Shown: positions 33,796 through 43,609, counted from the stretch's first letter. The stretch: 64,000 bases of DNA from Crenothrix sp043729335 (GCF_043729335.1 NZ_JAYTLQ010000019.1:62001-126000), one strand, 5' to 3'. Made by a program: numbers and translations. The notes: a model not told the origin generated them from the sequence alone.

Positions 33796-34986
33796 ATGAC
33801 ATTTTACGGCAACACATTGCGTCAAATTCCAAAAGGTATTTGGGTGCTTGGCTTCGTCAGTATGCTGATGGATATTTCATCAGAAATGATTCATAGTTTG
33901 CTACCCCTTTTTATGGTGACCACCCTTGGTACCAGTGCATTTGTTGTTGGTATGATTGAAGGGTTAGCCGAAGCCACGGCATTAATTGTGAAAGTATTTT
34001 CAGGAATATTGAGTGATTATATCGGTAAACGCAAAGGGCTTGCCGTGTTTGGTTATGCATTAGGAGCCTTCACCAAGCCCTTGTTTGCTTTAGCTTCCAG
34101 TAATGGGATCGTATTAACGGCTCGATTACTCGACAGGGTAGGGAAAGGTGTGCGCGGAGCACCCCGTGATGCTCTGGTTGCTGACATTACACCCCCTCAT
34201 TTACGAGGTGCCGCCTTTGGTCTGCGCCAGGCATTGGATACGGTAGGCGCTTTTTTGGGCCCCTTGCTGGCAGTGGCATTAATGCTGCTTTGGGCTAACG
34301 ATTTCAGAGCGGTATTCTGGGTAGCTGTTATTCCAGGTATGCTCGCTGTTACGCTTCTTTTTTTTGGGGTTCATGAGCCGGAACGATCACAATCCGAACA
34401 AAGAACTAATCCAATCCGGCGGGAAAATTTGCAACGCCTGAGTGTGTCGTATTGGTGGGTCGTAGCCGTAGGCGCAATTTTCATGCTAGCGCGTTTTAGC
34501 GAAGCTTTCCTAGTGTTGCGGGGTCTTCAATCTGGAGTTCCTATCGCATTTACACCCTTGGTTATGGTGGCAATGAACCTGATCTATGCGCTTTCAGCCT
34601 ATCCCTTTGGTAAGCTGTCCGACAAGGTGTCACACACCTGGCTGTTGGCATCGGGGCTGGTTGTTTTGATAGTCGCCGATCTGGTTTTAGCGCACAGTAA
34701 TCACTGGTCTGTTCTGTTGGCAGGGGTTGTATTATGGGGTATTCACATGGGTATGACGCAGGGTCTGTTGGCCGCTATGGTCGCTGATACTGCCCCGGCT
34801 GACTTGCGGGGCACAGCCTATGGATTTTTTAATCTTATGAGTGGCCTGTCCATGCTAGTTGCCAGCGGGATGGCGGGGTTTGTCTGGGATAGGTTTGGTG
34901 CTGAATTTACCTTCTACACCGGAGCTGTTTTTTGCTTGTTAGCACTGGCTGGATTGGTTTTGCAACCCGCTCGCCCATTGCCGTAA
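33796..34986 (+). CDS. MFS transporter
   Basis: A 396-residue, 12-helix major facilitator protein. The loop 2-3 signature appears as GILSDYIGKRKGLAVFGY, and the helix 4 region reads LLDRVGKGVRGAPRDALVADITPP, a wording shared by a subgroup of MFS proteins found beside metal or drug efflux genes. A half-repeat version of the loop motif (GKLSDKVSHTWLL) occurs between helices 8 and 9. The substrate cannot be told from sequence. It has its own 5' region and may not belong to the RND operon. Confidence 0.88.
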   Translation: MTFYGNTLRQIPKGIWVLGFVSMLMDISSEMIHSLLPLFMVTTLGTSAFVVGMIEGLAEATALIVKVFSGILSDYIGKRKGLAVFGYALGAFTKPLFALASSNGIVLTARLLDRVGKGVRGAPRDALVADITPPHLRGAAFGLRQALDTVGAFLGPLLAVALMLLWANDFRAVFWVAVIPGMLAVTLLFFGVHEPERSQSEQRTNPIRRENLQRLSVSYWWVVAVGAIFMLARFSEAFLVLRGLQSGVPIAFTPLVMVAMNLIYALSAYPFGKLSDKVSHTWLLASGLVVLIVADLVLAHSNHWSVLLAGVVLWGIHMGMTQGLLAAMVADTAPADLRGTAYGFFNLMSGLSMLVASGMAGFVWDRFGAEFTFYTGAVFCLLALAGLVLQPARPLP

Positions 34987-35082
34987 AGTGATTCTTACAT
35001 TCAACTTATTAAGTGCCATCGATAATAATCTGACCTGAAAAAGGCTAGCTCCATAAATGAGAAATTGCCGACACGAGACTAT

Positions 35083-36144
35083 ATGATGAAATTCAAATTA
35101 CCCTTGCGTTTACTGTGTGTATCCGCAACGCTGCTTACGGCTTGCAGTGCAGAGCAAGCACAAGAAGCTGCACCCGCTGAAGTGGCCGCCATTGCCAAAG
35201 TGCAAACCCAGAAGCTGCGCTATGCGGATATGAGCGCAACGTTGACAGTCTACGGCTCAGTCGTGCCGTTATCGAACACCCTGCAAACGCTGACCGTCCC
35301 TTATGCCAGCCGTATCGATAATGTCTATGTCACCAATGGCCAAACCGTTAAAATGGGCGATCCATTACTCTCTTTGCAACCTAGCGAAGATGCGCTGTTA
35401 GTGGTAAAACAGGCACAACAAGATTTAGCCGCCGTCAAACAGGAGCACCAATTATTATTGGAGCGCGTCCAGCTAAAACTGGCGACACAACACGATGTGG
35501 TTATCAGCCAGTTGCGCGTCGATCAATCCAAAGCATTGATACAAGACTTAACGGCACGCGGCTCTATGAAAGCACATACCTTTAAAGCCACACAAGCGGG
35601 TGTCATTTCGTTAGTCACTGCACAAGAAGGCCAACGCATACCGGCTGGAAGTCCTTTGTTGCAATGGGTTGCACAAGATCAGCTAGGGGTTTCTTTGGGG
35701 GTTGAACCCGAAAATTTCGCCCAATTGCATAATCAGCAACCCGTTTCGATAAGCCCCGTCAATCGCCCACACACGCCACCAATCAACGCGCATATTGAAC
35801 TGATCAATCAGCAAATTGACCCACTGACCCATTTGTTAAGCGTACTGGTTAAACCGGCTGCAAAATCCATCTTGCTGCTGAACGAAGCCGTACAAGCGCA
35901 GATTAATCTGGCTAGTAAACAAGCGTTAATTGCACCCAGATCAGCCGTTTTGCCGGATGGCGATGCGTACAGCGTATTTACCGTGGTGTCTAATCATGCC
36001 GTCAAACACACGGTACAAATGGGCTTGGAAACCAGCACAGACGTTGAAGTCATCGACCCCACCCTAAAAGCCGATGACGACATCGTGGTATTGGGCAATT
36101 ACGAATTACAGGACGGCATGGCTGTTGAGGTTAAACAGCCATGA
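35083..36144 (+). CDS. RND efflux periplasmic adaptor lipoprotein
   Basis: A 353-residue membrane-fusion protein. It has a lipoprotein signal (LLTAC near residue 18), a biotinyl-lipoyl half (TLTVPYASRIDNVYVTNGQTVKMGDPLLSL), a short coiled coil (about 105-150: QAQQDLAAVKQEHQLLLERVQLKLATQ), the second lipoyl half (GVISLVTAQEGQRIPAGSPLLQWV), and a beta barrel. It joins the inner-membrane pump to the outer-membrane duct. ATG 35083 is chosen at the signal sequence. The pump gene overlaps its stop by 4 bases. Confidence 0.9.
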   Translation: MMKFKLPLRLLCVSATLLTACSAEQAQEAAPAEVAAIAKVQTQKLRYADMSATLTVYGSVVPLSNTLQTLTVPYASRIDNVYVTNGQTVKMGDPLLSLQPSEDALLVVKQAQQDLAAVKQEHQLLLERVQLKLATQHDVVISQLRVDQSKALIQDLTARGSMKAHTFKATQAGVISLVTAQEGQRIPAGSPLLQWVAQDQLGVSLGVEPENFAQLHNQQPVSISPVNRPHTPPINAHIELINQQIDPLTHLLSVLVKPAAKSILLLNEAVQAQINLASKQALIAPRSAVLPDGDAYSVFTVVSNHAVKHTVQMGLETSTDVEVIDPTLKADDDIVVLGNYELQDGMAVEVKQP

Positions 36145-39100
36145 CCCAATGGGCTTATCAACATCGTAGATCGGTTTTGTTTACGCTGGTTTTGTTCGCA
36201 CTGGCGGGTTTATGGGTGATGAAATCACTGCCCGTTAGCCTGTTTCCACAGGTTATTTTTCCGCGTATCGTCATCAATATGGATGCCGGTGACAAACCCG
36301 CCGAGCGTATGGTGATTGAAGCCACTATTACGGTAGAAGAAGCCGTTCGCGCTGTGCCCGGCGTGCTGAATGTACGCTCCACCACCACGCGCGGCAGCAC
36401 CGACGTGGCGATCAATTTTGTCTGGGATATCGACATGGTATCGGCCATGCTACAGGTGGAATCGGCGATCAATCAAATCCGTACCACCTTGCCGCCGACA
36501 CTTGCGTTTACCGTGCGGCGCATGGAACCTACCGTGTTTCCGGTATTGGGTTACAGTTTAACGGCCAGCCATCAATCCGCTGTTACTTTACGCGACATCG
36601 CTACTTACCAAATCAGGCCGTTGTTATCAACGATAGCAGGCGTTGCCAAAGTTGAAGTGCTGGGCGGTGCGCTTGCCGAATATCAGGTGATCGTCGATAG
36701 CGCAAAGCTACGCGCTTTTAATCTCAGCATTGATGAAATCGCCAAATTGCTGGCAACCAGCAATGTGCTGCAAGCCGTTGGTCGCTTGGAGCAAAACTAC
36801 AAGCTGTATTTATTACTGGCCGATCATCAGTACCAAACTCTCGAACAGATTTCCAACACGGTATTGCGTCAAGGTTCTAGTGGTTTGCTGTTGTTAAAAG
36901 ATGTGGCGAAAATCAGCAAAACCACCGCGCCGCAATGGCAACGCGTTACCGCCGATGGCAAAGATGCGGTGTTGTTTCAAATCATCCAGCAACCCGATGG
37001 CAGTACCGTCAACATAGCCCAAGCGGTACAAGAAAAATTAGCCGTGCTGAAAAAATCACTGCCCGCTGATGTCAAAATCGCCAAGTGGTATGACCAAAGC
37101 GACTTGATCGTTGCTTCGGCCGGAACGGTAAAAGAAGCTTTGTTGATTGGATTAAGCCTGGCTGTCGTCACCTTGCTGGTATTTCTGCGTAATGGTTACG
37201 TTACCCTCATTGCCGCGATTACCGTACCAATGGCTTTAGCCGCCACCACGTTAATCCTGTACGTGATGGGGCAAAGTTTTAATATCATGACCCTGGGCGG
37301 CATGGCGGCGGCAGTGGCGCTTATTATTGATGATGCCATCGTCATGATCGAACACATCATGCGCCGCTTGCATGAAGGTGTTGGCAACGCGCGTGAACGC
37401 ATTCAGGCTGCTGCCACGGAATTTAGCAAACCACTGGCGGCATCGTCAGCGGCAACTATTGTTACTCATATTCCGCTGGCATTTTTATCGGGTGTTAGTG
37501 GTGGATTTTTTAAAGCTTTATCACTGACGATTGCTTCGGTACTCAGTATTTCTTTTCTGGTGGCCTGGCTAGCTGTACCGTTATTAGCGGCACGAGCTTT
37601 GACCAAACACCCTGTGGAAAAAGAAAAAATTTCTCGGCTAACGCAGTGGTTTCATGATACTTATACACGCTTAATGCAGGTTTTATTGCCGCGTCCCTGG
37701 TTGATATTAACCGCTTTGGCACTTTTGTTAGCCGGTGGTTTTTACGCTGAACGCACTATCGGCTCTGGTTTTATGCCCTCAATGGACGAGGGCGGTTTTA
37801 TTCTGGATTACCGTGCGGAATCAGGTACGTCGGTGACTGAAACCGACCGCTTGTTACGGCAAGTCGAAAGCATAGTGCAGCAAACGCCGGAAGTTGAAAC
37901 CTATTCACGGCGCACCGGCCTAAGTTTAGGCGGCCATATTACCGAAGCCAACGAAGGGGATTTTTTCATCAAACTTAAACCCATGCCGCGCCGTAGTCTG
38001 GACGACATTATGGACAGCATGCGCTCTGAAATACTTACGCATGTACCCGGTTTGGAGATAGAAATGGCCAAACTGATGGCCGATATGATCGGTGATTTAA
38101 CCGCCGTACCGCAACCGATAGAAATCAAGCTTTATGCTGATGATGGCGAGTTATTAACTACCGTCGCGGAAAAAGTCGCCGATGCCTTAGGCAAAATACA
38201 GGGTGTTGTCGATATTAATAACGGTGTTATTCCAGCAGGCGATGCGTTAACGATACGGGTATTACCCGAACAGGCGGCGTTAGCGGGGCTGAGCAGCGAT
38301 GAAATCAAGCTGGCTTTAAATGCCTATTTAACCGGAACGCTGGCCACACAATTACAGGAAGGTATCAAGATGCTTAATTTGCGCGTGTGGATTCCTGAAC
38401 ACGACCGCGCTAATACCTACGCGCTGAAACAGTTACCCATACGCACGGCTACCGGTCAGTTTGTACCTTTGCAACGGGTGGCAGAAATAACCACCGTAAC
38501 AGGTCAGCCACAAATCCATCGCGATAATTTAAAGCGCATGGTGGCGATAACTGCGCGGCTCAACGGGCGTGATTTAGGTTCTGCCATCACCGCCATTGAG
38601 CAAACCTTAAAGCAACCCAATATGCTGCCGCGTGGAGTCTATTATGTTTTAGGCGGTCTCTATGCCGAACAGCAAACCGCATTTACTGATATGCTGGTGG
38701 TGTTTATCGCTGCGGTCGCGCTGGTATTTGTGTTATTGCTGGCGGTTTACGAATCGTTTCGTGTTGCGGTGGCGATGATATTAACGACGTTATCATCAAT
38801 GGCGGCGGTGTTTATTGGCTTGTTGTTAACCCATACCGAGCTTAATATTATGGCGATTATGGGCATGACAATGGTGATCGGTATCGTCACCGAAGTGGCG
38901 GTGTTTTATTATTCTGAATACGAGAATTTGCCGAATGCCGAACAGCAACCGTGGCAGCATCTCATTGATGCCGGTATTAACAGAATGCGCCCGATTGCCA
39001 TGACCACGCTTGCCGCGATTTTTGCTTTATTGCCTTTGGCACTCGGCTTAGGTGCGGGAGCAGAAATGCTCCAACCTTTAGCGATTGCGCTGATTTTTGG

Positions 39101-39182
39101 CTTGGTGATACAGATTCCGTTGGTGTTGCTGGTATTGCCGGGGTTTTTACAGCTATTTAGAGTTCATTTGACAAAATGTTAG
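36141..39182 (+). CDS. RND-family efflux permease (HAE1-like)
   Basis: A 1013-residue inner-membrane pump with the two-fold RND layout: TM1 near 13-30, a large periplasmic loop, six TMs (about 330-540), a second loop, and a last TM bundle (about 855-1005). The helix 4 proton-relay pair is IIDDAIVMIEH near 396-397, as in drug exporters (two adjacent Asp), whereas CusA/CzcA metal pumps have a single Asp followed by Gly there. So organic compounds are likelier than metals. It works with the adaptor it overlaps. Confidence 0.92.
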   Translation: MTQWAYQHRRSVLFTLVLFALAGLWVMKSLPVSLFPQVIFPRIVINMDAGDKPAERMVIEATITVEEAVRAVPGVLNVRSTTTRGSTDVAINFVWDIDMVSAMLQVESAINQIRTTLPPTLAFTVRRMEPTVFPVLGYSLTASHQSAVTLRDIATYQIRPLLSTIAGVAKVEVLGGALAEYQVIVDSAKLRAFNLSIDEIAKLLATSNVLQAVGRLEQNYKLYLLLADHQYQTLEQISNTVLRQGSSGLLLLKDVAKISKTTAPQWQRVTADGKDAVLFQIIQQPDGSTVNIAQAVQEKLAVLKKSLPADVKIAKWYDQSDLIVASAGTVKEALLIGLSLAVVTLLVFLRNGYVTLIAAITVPMALAATTLILYVMGQSFNIMTLGGMAAAVALIIDDAIVMIEHIMRRLHEGVGNARERIQAAATEFSKPLAASSAATIVTHIPLAFLSGVSGGFFKALSLTIASVLSISFLVAWLAVPLLAARALTKHPVEKEKISRLTQWFHDTYTRLMQVLLPRPWLILTALALLLAGGFYAERTIGSGFMPSMDEGGFILDYRAESGTSVTETDRLLRQVESIVQQTPEVETYSRRTGLSLGGHITEANEGDFFIKLKPMPRRSLDDIMDSMRSEILTHVPGLEIEMAKLMADMIGDLTAVPQPIEIKLYADDGELLTTVAEKVADALGKIQGVVDINNGVIPAGDALTIRVLPEQAALAGLSSDEIKLALNAYLTGTLATQLQEGIKMLNLRVWIPEHDRANTYALKQLPIRTATGQFVPLQRVAEITTVTGQPQIHRDNLKRMVAITARLNGRDLGSAITAIEQTLKQPNMLPRGVYYVLGGLYAEQQTAFTDMLVVFIAAVALVFVLLLAVYESFRVAVAMILTTLSSMAAVFIGLLLTHTELNIMAIMGMTMVIGIVTEVAVFYYSEYENLPNAEQQPWQHLIDAGINRMRPIAMTTLAAIFALLPLALGLGAGAEMLQPLAIALIFGLVIQIPLVLLVLPGFLQLFRVHLTKC

Positions 39183-39207
39183 GTGCACTTGTGGGTATTT
39201 GTCTCAA

Positions 39208-39597
39208 TTAAATCTTTACTGATTTAGAGCAAGCATCCAATTTGCTTTTACGGATATCAATTTCCTGCTTGGAGCTGCCATTAGATTGACCTAAGCACCA
39301 ATTGTAATGACCATCAACGTTATCATGCCATCGATCCCCCGCCAGATTACAGCCTAATTTCAGATTTTTTTTCTGCTGATCAACGGCTACGCGGGCATAT
39401 CGATCGCATTTAAAATGCGTTAAGCCATTGGGATTGACGGTAGGGCTAATAAGCACCAAGCCGAATAACCCTAATAGAATCTGCCGTTTTATTGAATTGA
39501 TTAGTGGAATTTCCATCTCAAAAAATCGAAAGCCTCCGCCAATAATAGCCGCGACAATACAACCAATACCCATAATAATAAGAAGATTGTTTTCCAT
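39208..39597 (-). CDS. Unknown membrane-anchored protein
   Basis: A 129-residue protein with two N-terminal hydrophobic segments (about 4-24 and 36-52) and a polar, Cys-containing rest (HFKCDRYARVAVDQQKKNLKLGCNLAGDRWHDNVDGHYNWCLGQ). The four Cys residues could form disulfides if the domain is periplasmic. I recognise no family. It lies 39 bases after the peptidoglycan-binding-like gene on the same strand and is probably co-transcribed. Confidence 0.6.
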   Translation of the reverse strand: MENNLLIIMGIGCIVAAIIGGGFRFFEMEIPLINSIKRQILLGLFGLVLISPTVNPNGLTHFKCDRYARVAVDQQKKNLKLGCNLAGDRWHDNVDGHYNWCLGQSNGSSKQEIDIRKSKLDACSKSVKI

Positions 39598-39636
39598 CTC
39601 CTAGCCCCCCTAGCGGTAAACTCAACTGATAAATAC

Positions 39637-40593
39637 TTAAAAACCCGTGCCTACCAAGCTTTTCAACATGGTTTTATTGGCTAAACAATGCGAGCCATCT
39701 ATTGGATCAATCGCTCGACGAGGACGCTTTAACCGGCACTCTTCTGGATCATTGGGATGCTCAACCCCATAAAATGCATTGATGACCGATTGTTCCTGAT
39801 CATGATTAAAGGCGTGCGCTTGACCAAACATAACAAACTGAAATACCAAAGGCTGGTTTGTCGCCACCCAAGTGAAGTCTGATGACCAAGCTAACTCACC
39901 CTTGGTGCATCCCGCATAGGCATTGGTTCTGGACAAGGGGACTCCGTCTGTTGATTGGCCCCATGTTGCCAATGAATAACACCTGCGCGGCAATGTCATT
40001 TGGCAATAATAATGCAGGGTAATATCTGACCACTGTGCGCTTGATTTTAAAGTTTTTAAACAAGCCGTTGTTGCTTTATGGCCTTTATCAGTATGTCCAA
40101 GTTCACCCAGACGCCGACTACCAAATGTATCGGCACTCTGGTTCATAGCCTCTAGTATGGCTACGCCGGGGATATCTAAATTAACACCGGGGGCGTTGGC
40201 GACATAATCGGCATAGGCACTAGTAGAAACCAAAAGGTCGACTTCATCTTGTGTTGGCATAGATCGCCAATTTTGCACGGGTGGGGTTTTATCATCGGAG
40301 GTAGTAATGGCTAGATTAGCCAGCGTGGTATTATCCAGAACTCCGGTAACCGGTAGGTCAGATGTATCCTGGAAGGCCACAATGGTTGCGGTGGTATCTT
40401 TGTTCAGCATGCCATCAAGTGCGCCGGGACTAAAGCCCTGCGCAGTAAGATTGGTTTGTGCTTGTTGAGTAATGGGATTATATCCGGCGGCAAAATCCAC
40501 AGGATAAAATTCTGTACCGGATGCCATGCTACTCATCAATAGCGGAATAAAATAGCACCGTCTATTAACTTTTATGAATGCCTGTAAGTCCAT
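39637..40593 (-). CDS. Protein with an N-terminal peptidoglycan-binding-like domain
   Basis: A 318-residue protein. After a short hydrophobic N-terminus (about 14-28) a PG_binding_1-like unit spans about 37-93 (QQAQTNLTAQGFSPGALDGMLNKDTTATIVAFQDTSDLPVTGVLDNTTLANL). The C-terminal two thirds (HTDKGHKATTACLKTLKSSAQWSDITLHYYCQMTLPRRCYSLATWGQS onward) are Cys-rich and unknown to me. GGAGGG lies before ATG 40593. A perfect CRP-type site is 110-126 bases upstream, suggesting cAMP-linked control. Confidence 0.65.
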   Translation of the reverse strand: MDLQAFIKVNRRCYFIPLLMSSMASGTEFYPVDFAAGYNPITQQAQTNLTAQGFSPGALDGMLNKDTTATIVAFQDTSDLPVTGVLDNTTLANLAITTSDDKTPPVQNWRSMPTQDEVDLLVSTSAYADYVANAPGVNLDIPGVAILEAMNQSADTFGSRRLGELGHTDKGHKATTACLKTLKSSAQWSDITLHYYCQMTLPRRCYSLATWGQSTDGVPLSRTNAYAGCTKGELAWSSDFTWVATNQPLVFQFVMFGQAHAFNHDQEQSVINAFYGVEHPNDPEECRLKRPRRAIDPIDGSHCLANKTMLKSLVGTGF

Positions 40594-40703
40594 ATCTTGC
40601 CCTCCACACTACACAAATACCATTACTAACTATTTCCATTACTTAAGCAGACAGAGCCAAACTTTAAGTAGATTTAATAGTAAAGCAAAATTGCGTAAAA
40701 ATC

Positions 40704-40719
40704 TGTGAACTATTTCACA
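40704..40719. promoter_or_regulatory. CRP/Vfr-type operator
   Basis: TGTGAACTATTTCACA is a perfect TGTGA-N6-TCACA dyad. It lies 111 bases upstream of the peptidoglycan-binding-like gene (start 40593) and 84 bases after the end of nnrS, both minus strand, so the former is the likely target. Confidence 0.7.
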
Positions 40720-40802
40720 CACAGATGAAGTATTTTTTTTCTAATTTGTGCTATAGCGTTTGGAGAACAAGCTAGCTTTTTTGAGAACATGACCGCATGC
40801 GG

Positions 40803-41981
40803 TTAGTCTTGTTGGCCGTCAACTCGTGCGCTGGACAATATGGGAAAATATACAAAAACAAATAATGAAAATGCCGCCAACCATAGCAATATAGACATAT
40901 AAATTAAATTGCCATACCAGCTAGGTAAAGCAATCGGTAACAATACCCTAAACACCGCAGCCAAATTAATCAACACAAAGGCAATGACGATGCTATTGGA
41001 TGCGCGTAACGCTCTGCCGGTATGGCCTAAAGAGACTCTGGCCATCATGCCCACAGTGAGTACGCCGATACCGCCTAGGGTAAACGCATGGATAGCAACA
41101 GAGGGTAAGACGATTGCATAAGCCGATAATGCGGTTAAACCAAATCCTAAAATTAGCCAGCTGTAGCCGGTATACAGCACCCATAACAATGGCACATACC
41201 AGATTTTTTGGACATACCAACTATAAACCCGCACCAGATTAGCCAGCGCAGCAATAATACTGGCAATCGCCAACACAGTGCCGGTAATGCCAAAAATTTG
41301 TAAATCAAAGACTAATACTGCCGAGGCAATCGCTAACGCATCCAAAAGCGGATTTTTGATAACCAGGCTTGAGGATAAGCCTCGACTTGTAAAGAAAGGA
41401 AAAATACGACCGGCAATAATCAAAATAAGGACGATGATAGTCGCCATAATAATTTGAATGCCGATAGCCGCAGTTGATTTTTGAAAGCCCAGGATTTCGC
41501 TGTGGATTAGGCCGTTACCTACACTCAACAACAGTAACAAGCCTACAAAAATTAAGTTTTTATACTGTCTAGCACGCAAAATGGGTTTGCTGACCTGATA
41601 AGCTAATATCGGTAAAAATGCAAAGTCGGTTAGCGCAATCAGCACATCAGGCAATAAGCCTTCGTAAAAGGGGACGACGCGCCCGTACAACCACAACAGT
41701 GCCAATGCGGCTAACGGCTTTCCGGTTAGCGTTTCTGCACCTGTCCAGTTTTTAACCGCTGTCAGTAAAAATCCAGCAATAACCGCCACTGTATAACCCA
41801 TCAGCATTTCATGCGCATGCCAATAGGTTCCGGAAAAATAATTATCCTGCGTGAGTGCCCCTTTAAAAATACAACTCCAAAGTATCAGTAAAACCAGTGC
41901 AGATAAGCCTGCCAAAGCAAAAAAAACTCTAAAGCCTAAGGCAAACAGAGGGTAATCGGCAAGAGTGTGTATTTTCATCAT
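40803..41981 (-). CDS. nnrS: NnrS-family membrane protein
   Basis: A 392-residue membrane protein with about twelve hydrophobic segments and the NnrS pattern: PLFALGFRVFFALAGLSALV at the start, WHAHEMLMGYTVAVIAGFLLTAVKNWTG, GRIFPFFTSRGL, and HAFTLGGIGVLTVGMMARVSLGHTGR. NnrS proteins bind haem and copper and protect against nitrosative stress or help denitrification gene expression. Two bases separate it from the DUF455 gene upstream, so the two form an operon. No denitrification enzyme is in the window. Confidence 0.92.
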   Translation of the reverse strand: MMKIHTLADYPLFALGFRVFFALAGLSALVLLILWSCIFKGALTQDNYFSGTYWHAHEMLMGYTVAVIAGFLLTAVKNWTGAETLTGKPLAALALLWLYGRVVPFYEGLLPDVLIALTDFAFLPILAYQVSKPILRARQYKNLIFVGLLLLLSVGNGLIHSEILGFQKSTAAIGIQIIMATIIVLILIIAGRIFPFFTSRGLSSSLVIKNPLLDALAIASAVLVFDLQIFGITGTVLAIASIIAALANLVRVYSWYVQKIWYVPLLWVLYTGYSWLILGFGLTALSAYAIVLPSVAIHAFTLGGIGVLTVGMMARVSLGHTGRALRASNSIVIAFVLINLAAVFRVLLPIALPSWYGNLIYMSILLWLAAFSLFVFVYFPILSSARVDGQQD

Positions 41982-41983
41982 GA

Positions 41984-42778
41984 TTAACTTTCCAACCAGT
42001 CTAATTCGGCATTGGTAAAGCCTGCAATTATACGCATTTCTCGATTAAAAGGGCCTTTCGGCTTACCGCCCCGATAATAGTGCGTAATTAAGGTTTGATA
42101 ATGGGCTTCCGGCACTAATCCATGTTGTCCGCATACAAATTTAAACCAATGTGAGCCACGCTCTACATGACCGACTTCATCGGTTAAAATTCGTGTTAAT
42201 AGTGCAACGGCAATCGTATCATTCTTCGCTGCAAATTTAGCGATAAGGCTCGGAGTGACATCCAGACCTCGTGCTTCCATGCAGCGTGGCACCATTGCCA
42301 AACGCCCTAACAAATCATCTGCTGTATCGACAGCATGATCCCATAAGCCATTGTGGGCAGGCAGGTCACCATACTGGACATTCAGGTTGCGTAAATGACC
42401 TTGCAACAATTCAAAATGCTGGGCTTCTTCATCGGCAACACGCAGCCAATCTTTATAAAATTGCTCAGGTAATCCGCGAAATCGGTACAATAAATCCCAC
42501 GCCAAGCTGATGGCCATAAATTCCACGTGCGCGATGGCATGAAAAAACGCCACAACACCTTCATGAGTGGTTAACTTGCGGTTGGGCATGGCGCGCGGCG
42601 GTAATAATTCCGGTTTAGCGGGAAAATTAACGTTATCAATGGTCATCACCGGGCTATTCGTGCCAAAATGCAATAGCCCTGATTGTTCACATTGCCAAGC
42701 ATGATGAGTAAGTGCCAACTTTTCTTCTATACTTGGGCTACCTAAAAATGCTTCAGCGCATTCAAATACCGTTTTCAT
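41984..42778 (-). CDS. DUF455 ferritin-like protein
   Basis: A 264-residue protein matching the DUF455 ferritin-like family. A four-helix region holds candidate metal ligands: HAIAHVEFMAISLAWD, RVADEEAQHFELL, and ILTDEVGHVERGSHWF, spaced as in dinuclear-iron ferritin-like proteins (E-H, E-H, E-H). The reaction is unknown; relatives near MiaE suggest hydroxylase-like chemistry but this is not shown. ATG 42778 with AAGGCG upstream is preferred over 42808, which would overlap the divergent gene. Confidence 0.87.
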   Translation of the reverse strand: MKTVFECAEAFLGSPSIEEKLALTHHAWQCEQSGLLHFGTNSPVMTIDNVNFPAKPELLPPRAMPNRKLTTHEGVVAFFHAIAHVEFMAISLAWDLLYRFRGLPEQFYKDWLRVADEEAQHFELLQGHLRNLNVQYGDLPAHNGLWDHAVDTADDLLGRLAMVPRCMEARGLDVTPSLIAKFAAKNDTIAVALLTRILTDEVGHVERGSHWFKFVCGQHGLVPEAHYQTLITHYYRGGKPKGPFNREMRIIAGFTNAELDWLES

Positions 42779-42790
42779 GATTCGCCTTTT

Positions 42791-43195
42791 ATGATGATTA
42801 AACCGCAAACAGATAGAACTAAACTTTTAAACATTCTGGCCTTATGTGCTTATTGCACTTATATTTACTGGCTTTCCGCGCAAACATCGCTAAAGCCACC
42901 GATTGATTTTGGCATTCTATACCAAGACAAGCTGTATCATGCCAGCGCTTATTTCATTATGGGAGTTTTGGCATGGCGTTGTTTTAGGTGCTTTACTGCT
43001 CGAACCATGACCTTGGCTTTAATCAGTATTGCTTTTTGTAGTGTGTATGGCGCAACGGATGAGTGGCATCAGTCGTTTGTAAGTGGGCGATCTTCTGACG
43101 CAATGGATTGGCTTGCCGATACGATCGGTGCAAGTTTAGCGACATTTTTTTTGAGTCAGCCGAGGATTAGCGTTAATAAAAATGCTTGGCATTGA
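42791..43195 (+). CDS. VanZ-family membrane protein
   Basis: A 134-residue protein with four hydrophobic segments and the VanZ-like signature: DKLYHASAYFIMGVLAW, then YGATDEWHQSFVSGRSSDAMDWLADTIGA with the conserved D-E-x-x-Q and D-x-x-D residues. VanZ gives low-level teicoplanin resistance in enterococci, but the many proteobacterial relatives have no set role. Only 12 bases separate its start from the divergent DUF455 gene. Confidence 0.88.
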   Translation: MMIKPQTDRTKLLNILALCAYCTYIYWLSAQTSLKPPIDFGILYQDKLYHASAYFIMGVLAWRCFRCFTARTMTLALISIAFCSVYGATDEWHQSFVSGRSSDAMDWLADTIGASLATFFLSQPRISVNKNAWH

Positions 43196-43522
43196 GTGAT
43201 TTTAGGTTTTACTTAAACCTTAAAAAAATACGGGGGTACAAATACTATGGTTGTATTGTAAATGCGCTTCTTGACGCTCATGCTCGTATTTGGCAATGCT
43301 TGTTAGTTTAATGATCAGGCTATTAAGTAGCTTGTATTTTTAAGCTGAAAACGATTGAATAAGCCTAGCTTGATGTAATGATTGAGGGTTCAATGCCAAT
43401 CTTTGTGATTTTGTTTTAGATAAGGAAATAATCCTTATGTTAGGCGGTTTTGTGTAGCGTTTAGCGGCGTTAAATCTAAAAGCTTTAAAGAAAAAAGCAC
43501 GCTAATAAATTTGAGCGTTGTA
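43196..43522. other. Intergenic region downstream of tRNA-Leu and vanZ-like gene
   Basis: No gene found. For the minus-strand tRNA, ACGCT and AGCGT (43514-43518 and 43499-43503) form a 5-bp stem followed by a six-T run (43491-43496 complement), a plausible weak terminator. GGTTT-ACTTA-like dyad at about 43205-43220 follows the vanZ stop but has no T-run on the coding side. Confidence 0.45.
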
Positions 43523-43609
43523 TGGTGCCTCGGGCCGGAGTCGAACCGGCACGGTGTTACCACCGAGGGATTTTAAGTCCCTTGCGTCTACCAATTTCGC
43601 CACCGAGGC
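43523..43609 (-). tRNA. tRNA-Leu (anticodon UAA)
   Basis: An 87-base class II tRNA on the minus strand. Acceptor ends GCCTCGG and CCGAGGC pair, with A as discriminator and an encoded CCA. The D region has GGCGAAATTGGTAGACGC, the anticodon loop CTTAAAA with TAA anticodon, a long variable arm (CGGTGGTAACACCG), and the T loop GGTTCGACTCC. A TATAAT -10 box lies at 43634-43639 on the minus strand, suggesting its own promoter. Confidence 0.97.

Noticed and set aside
36141..39182. Heavy-metal (CusA/CzcA) RND pump
   Set aside because: The proton-relay motif has two adjacent Asp (DDAIV) as in drug pumps, not the single Asp with Gly of metal pumps, and no metal-binding Met motif was seen.
43205..43220. 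GGTT...AACC dyad after the vanZ-like gene as another copy of the dabA operator
   Set aside because: The inner spacing is 7, not 6, there is no second half, and it follows a stop codon rather than preceding a gene.
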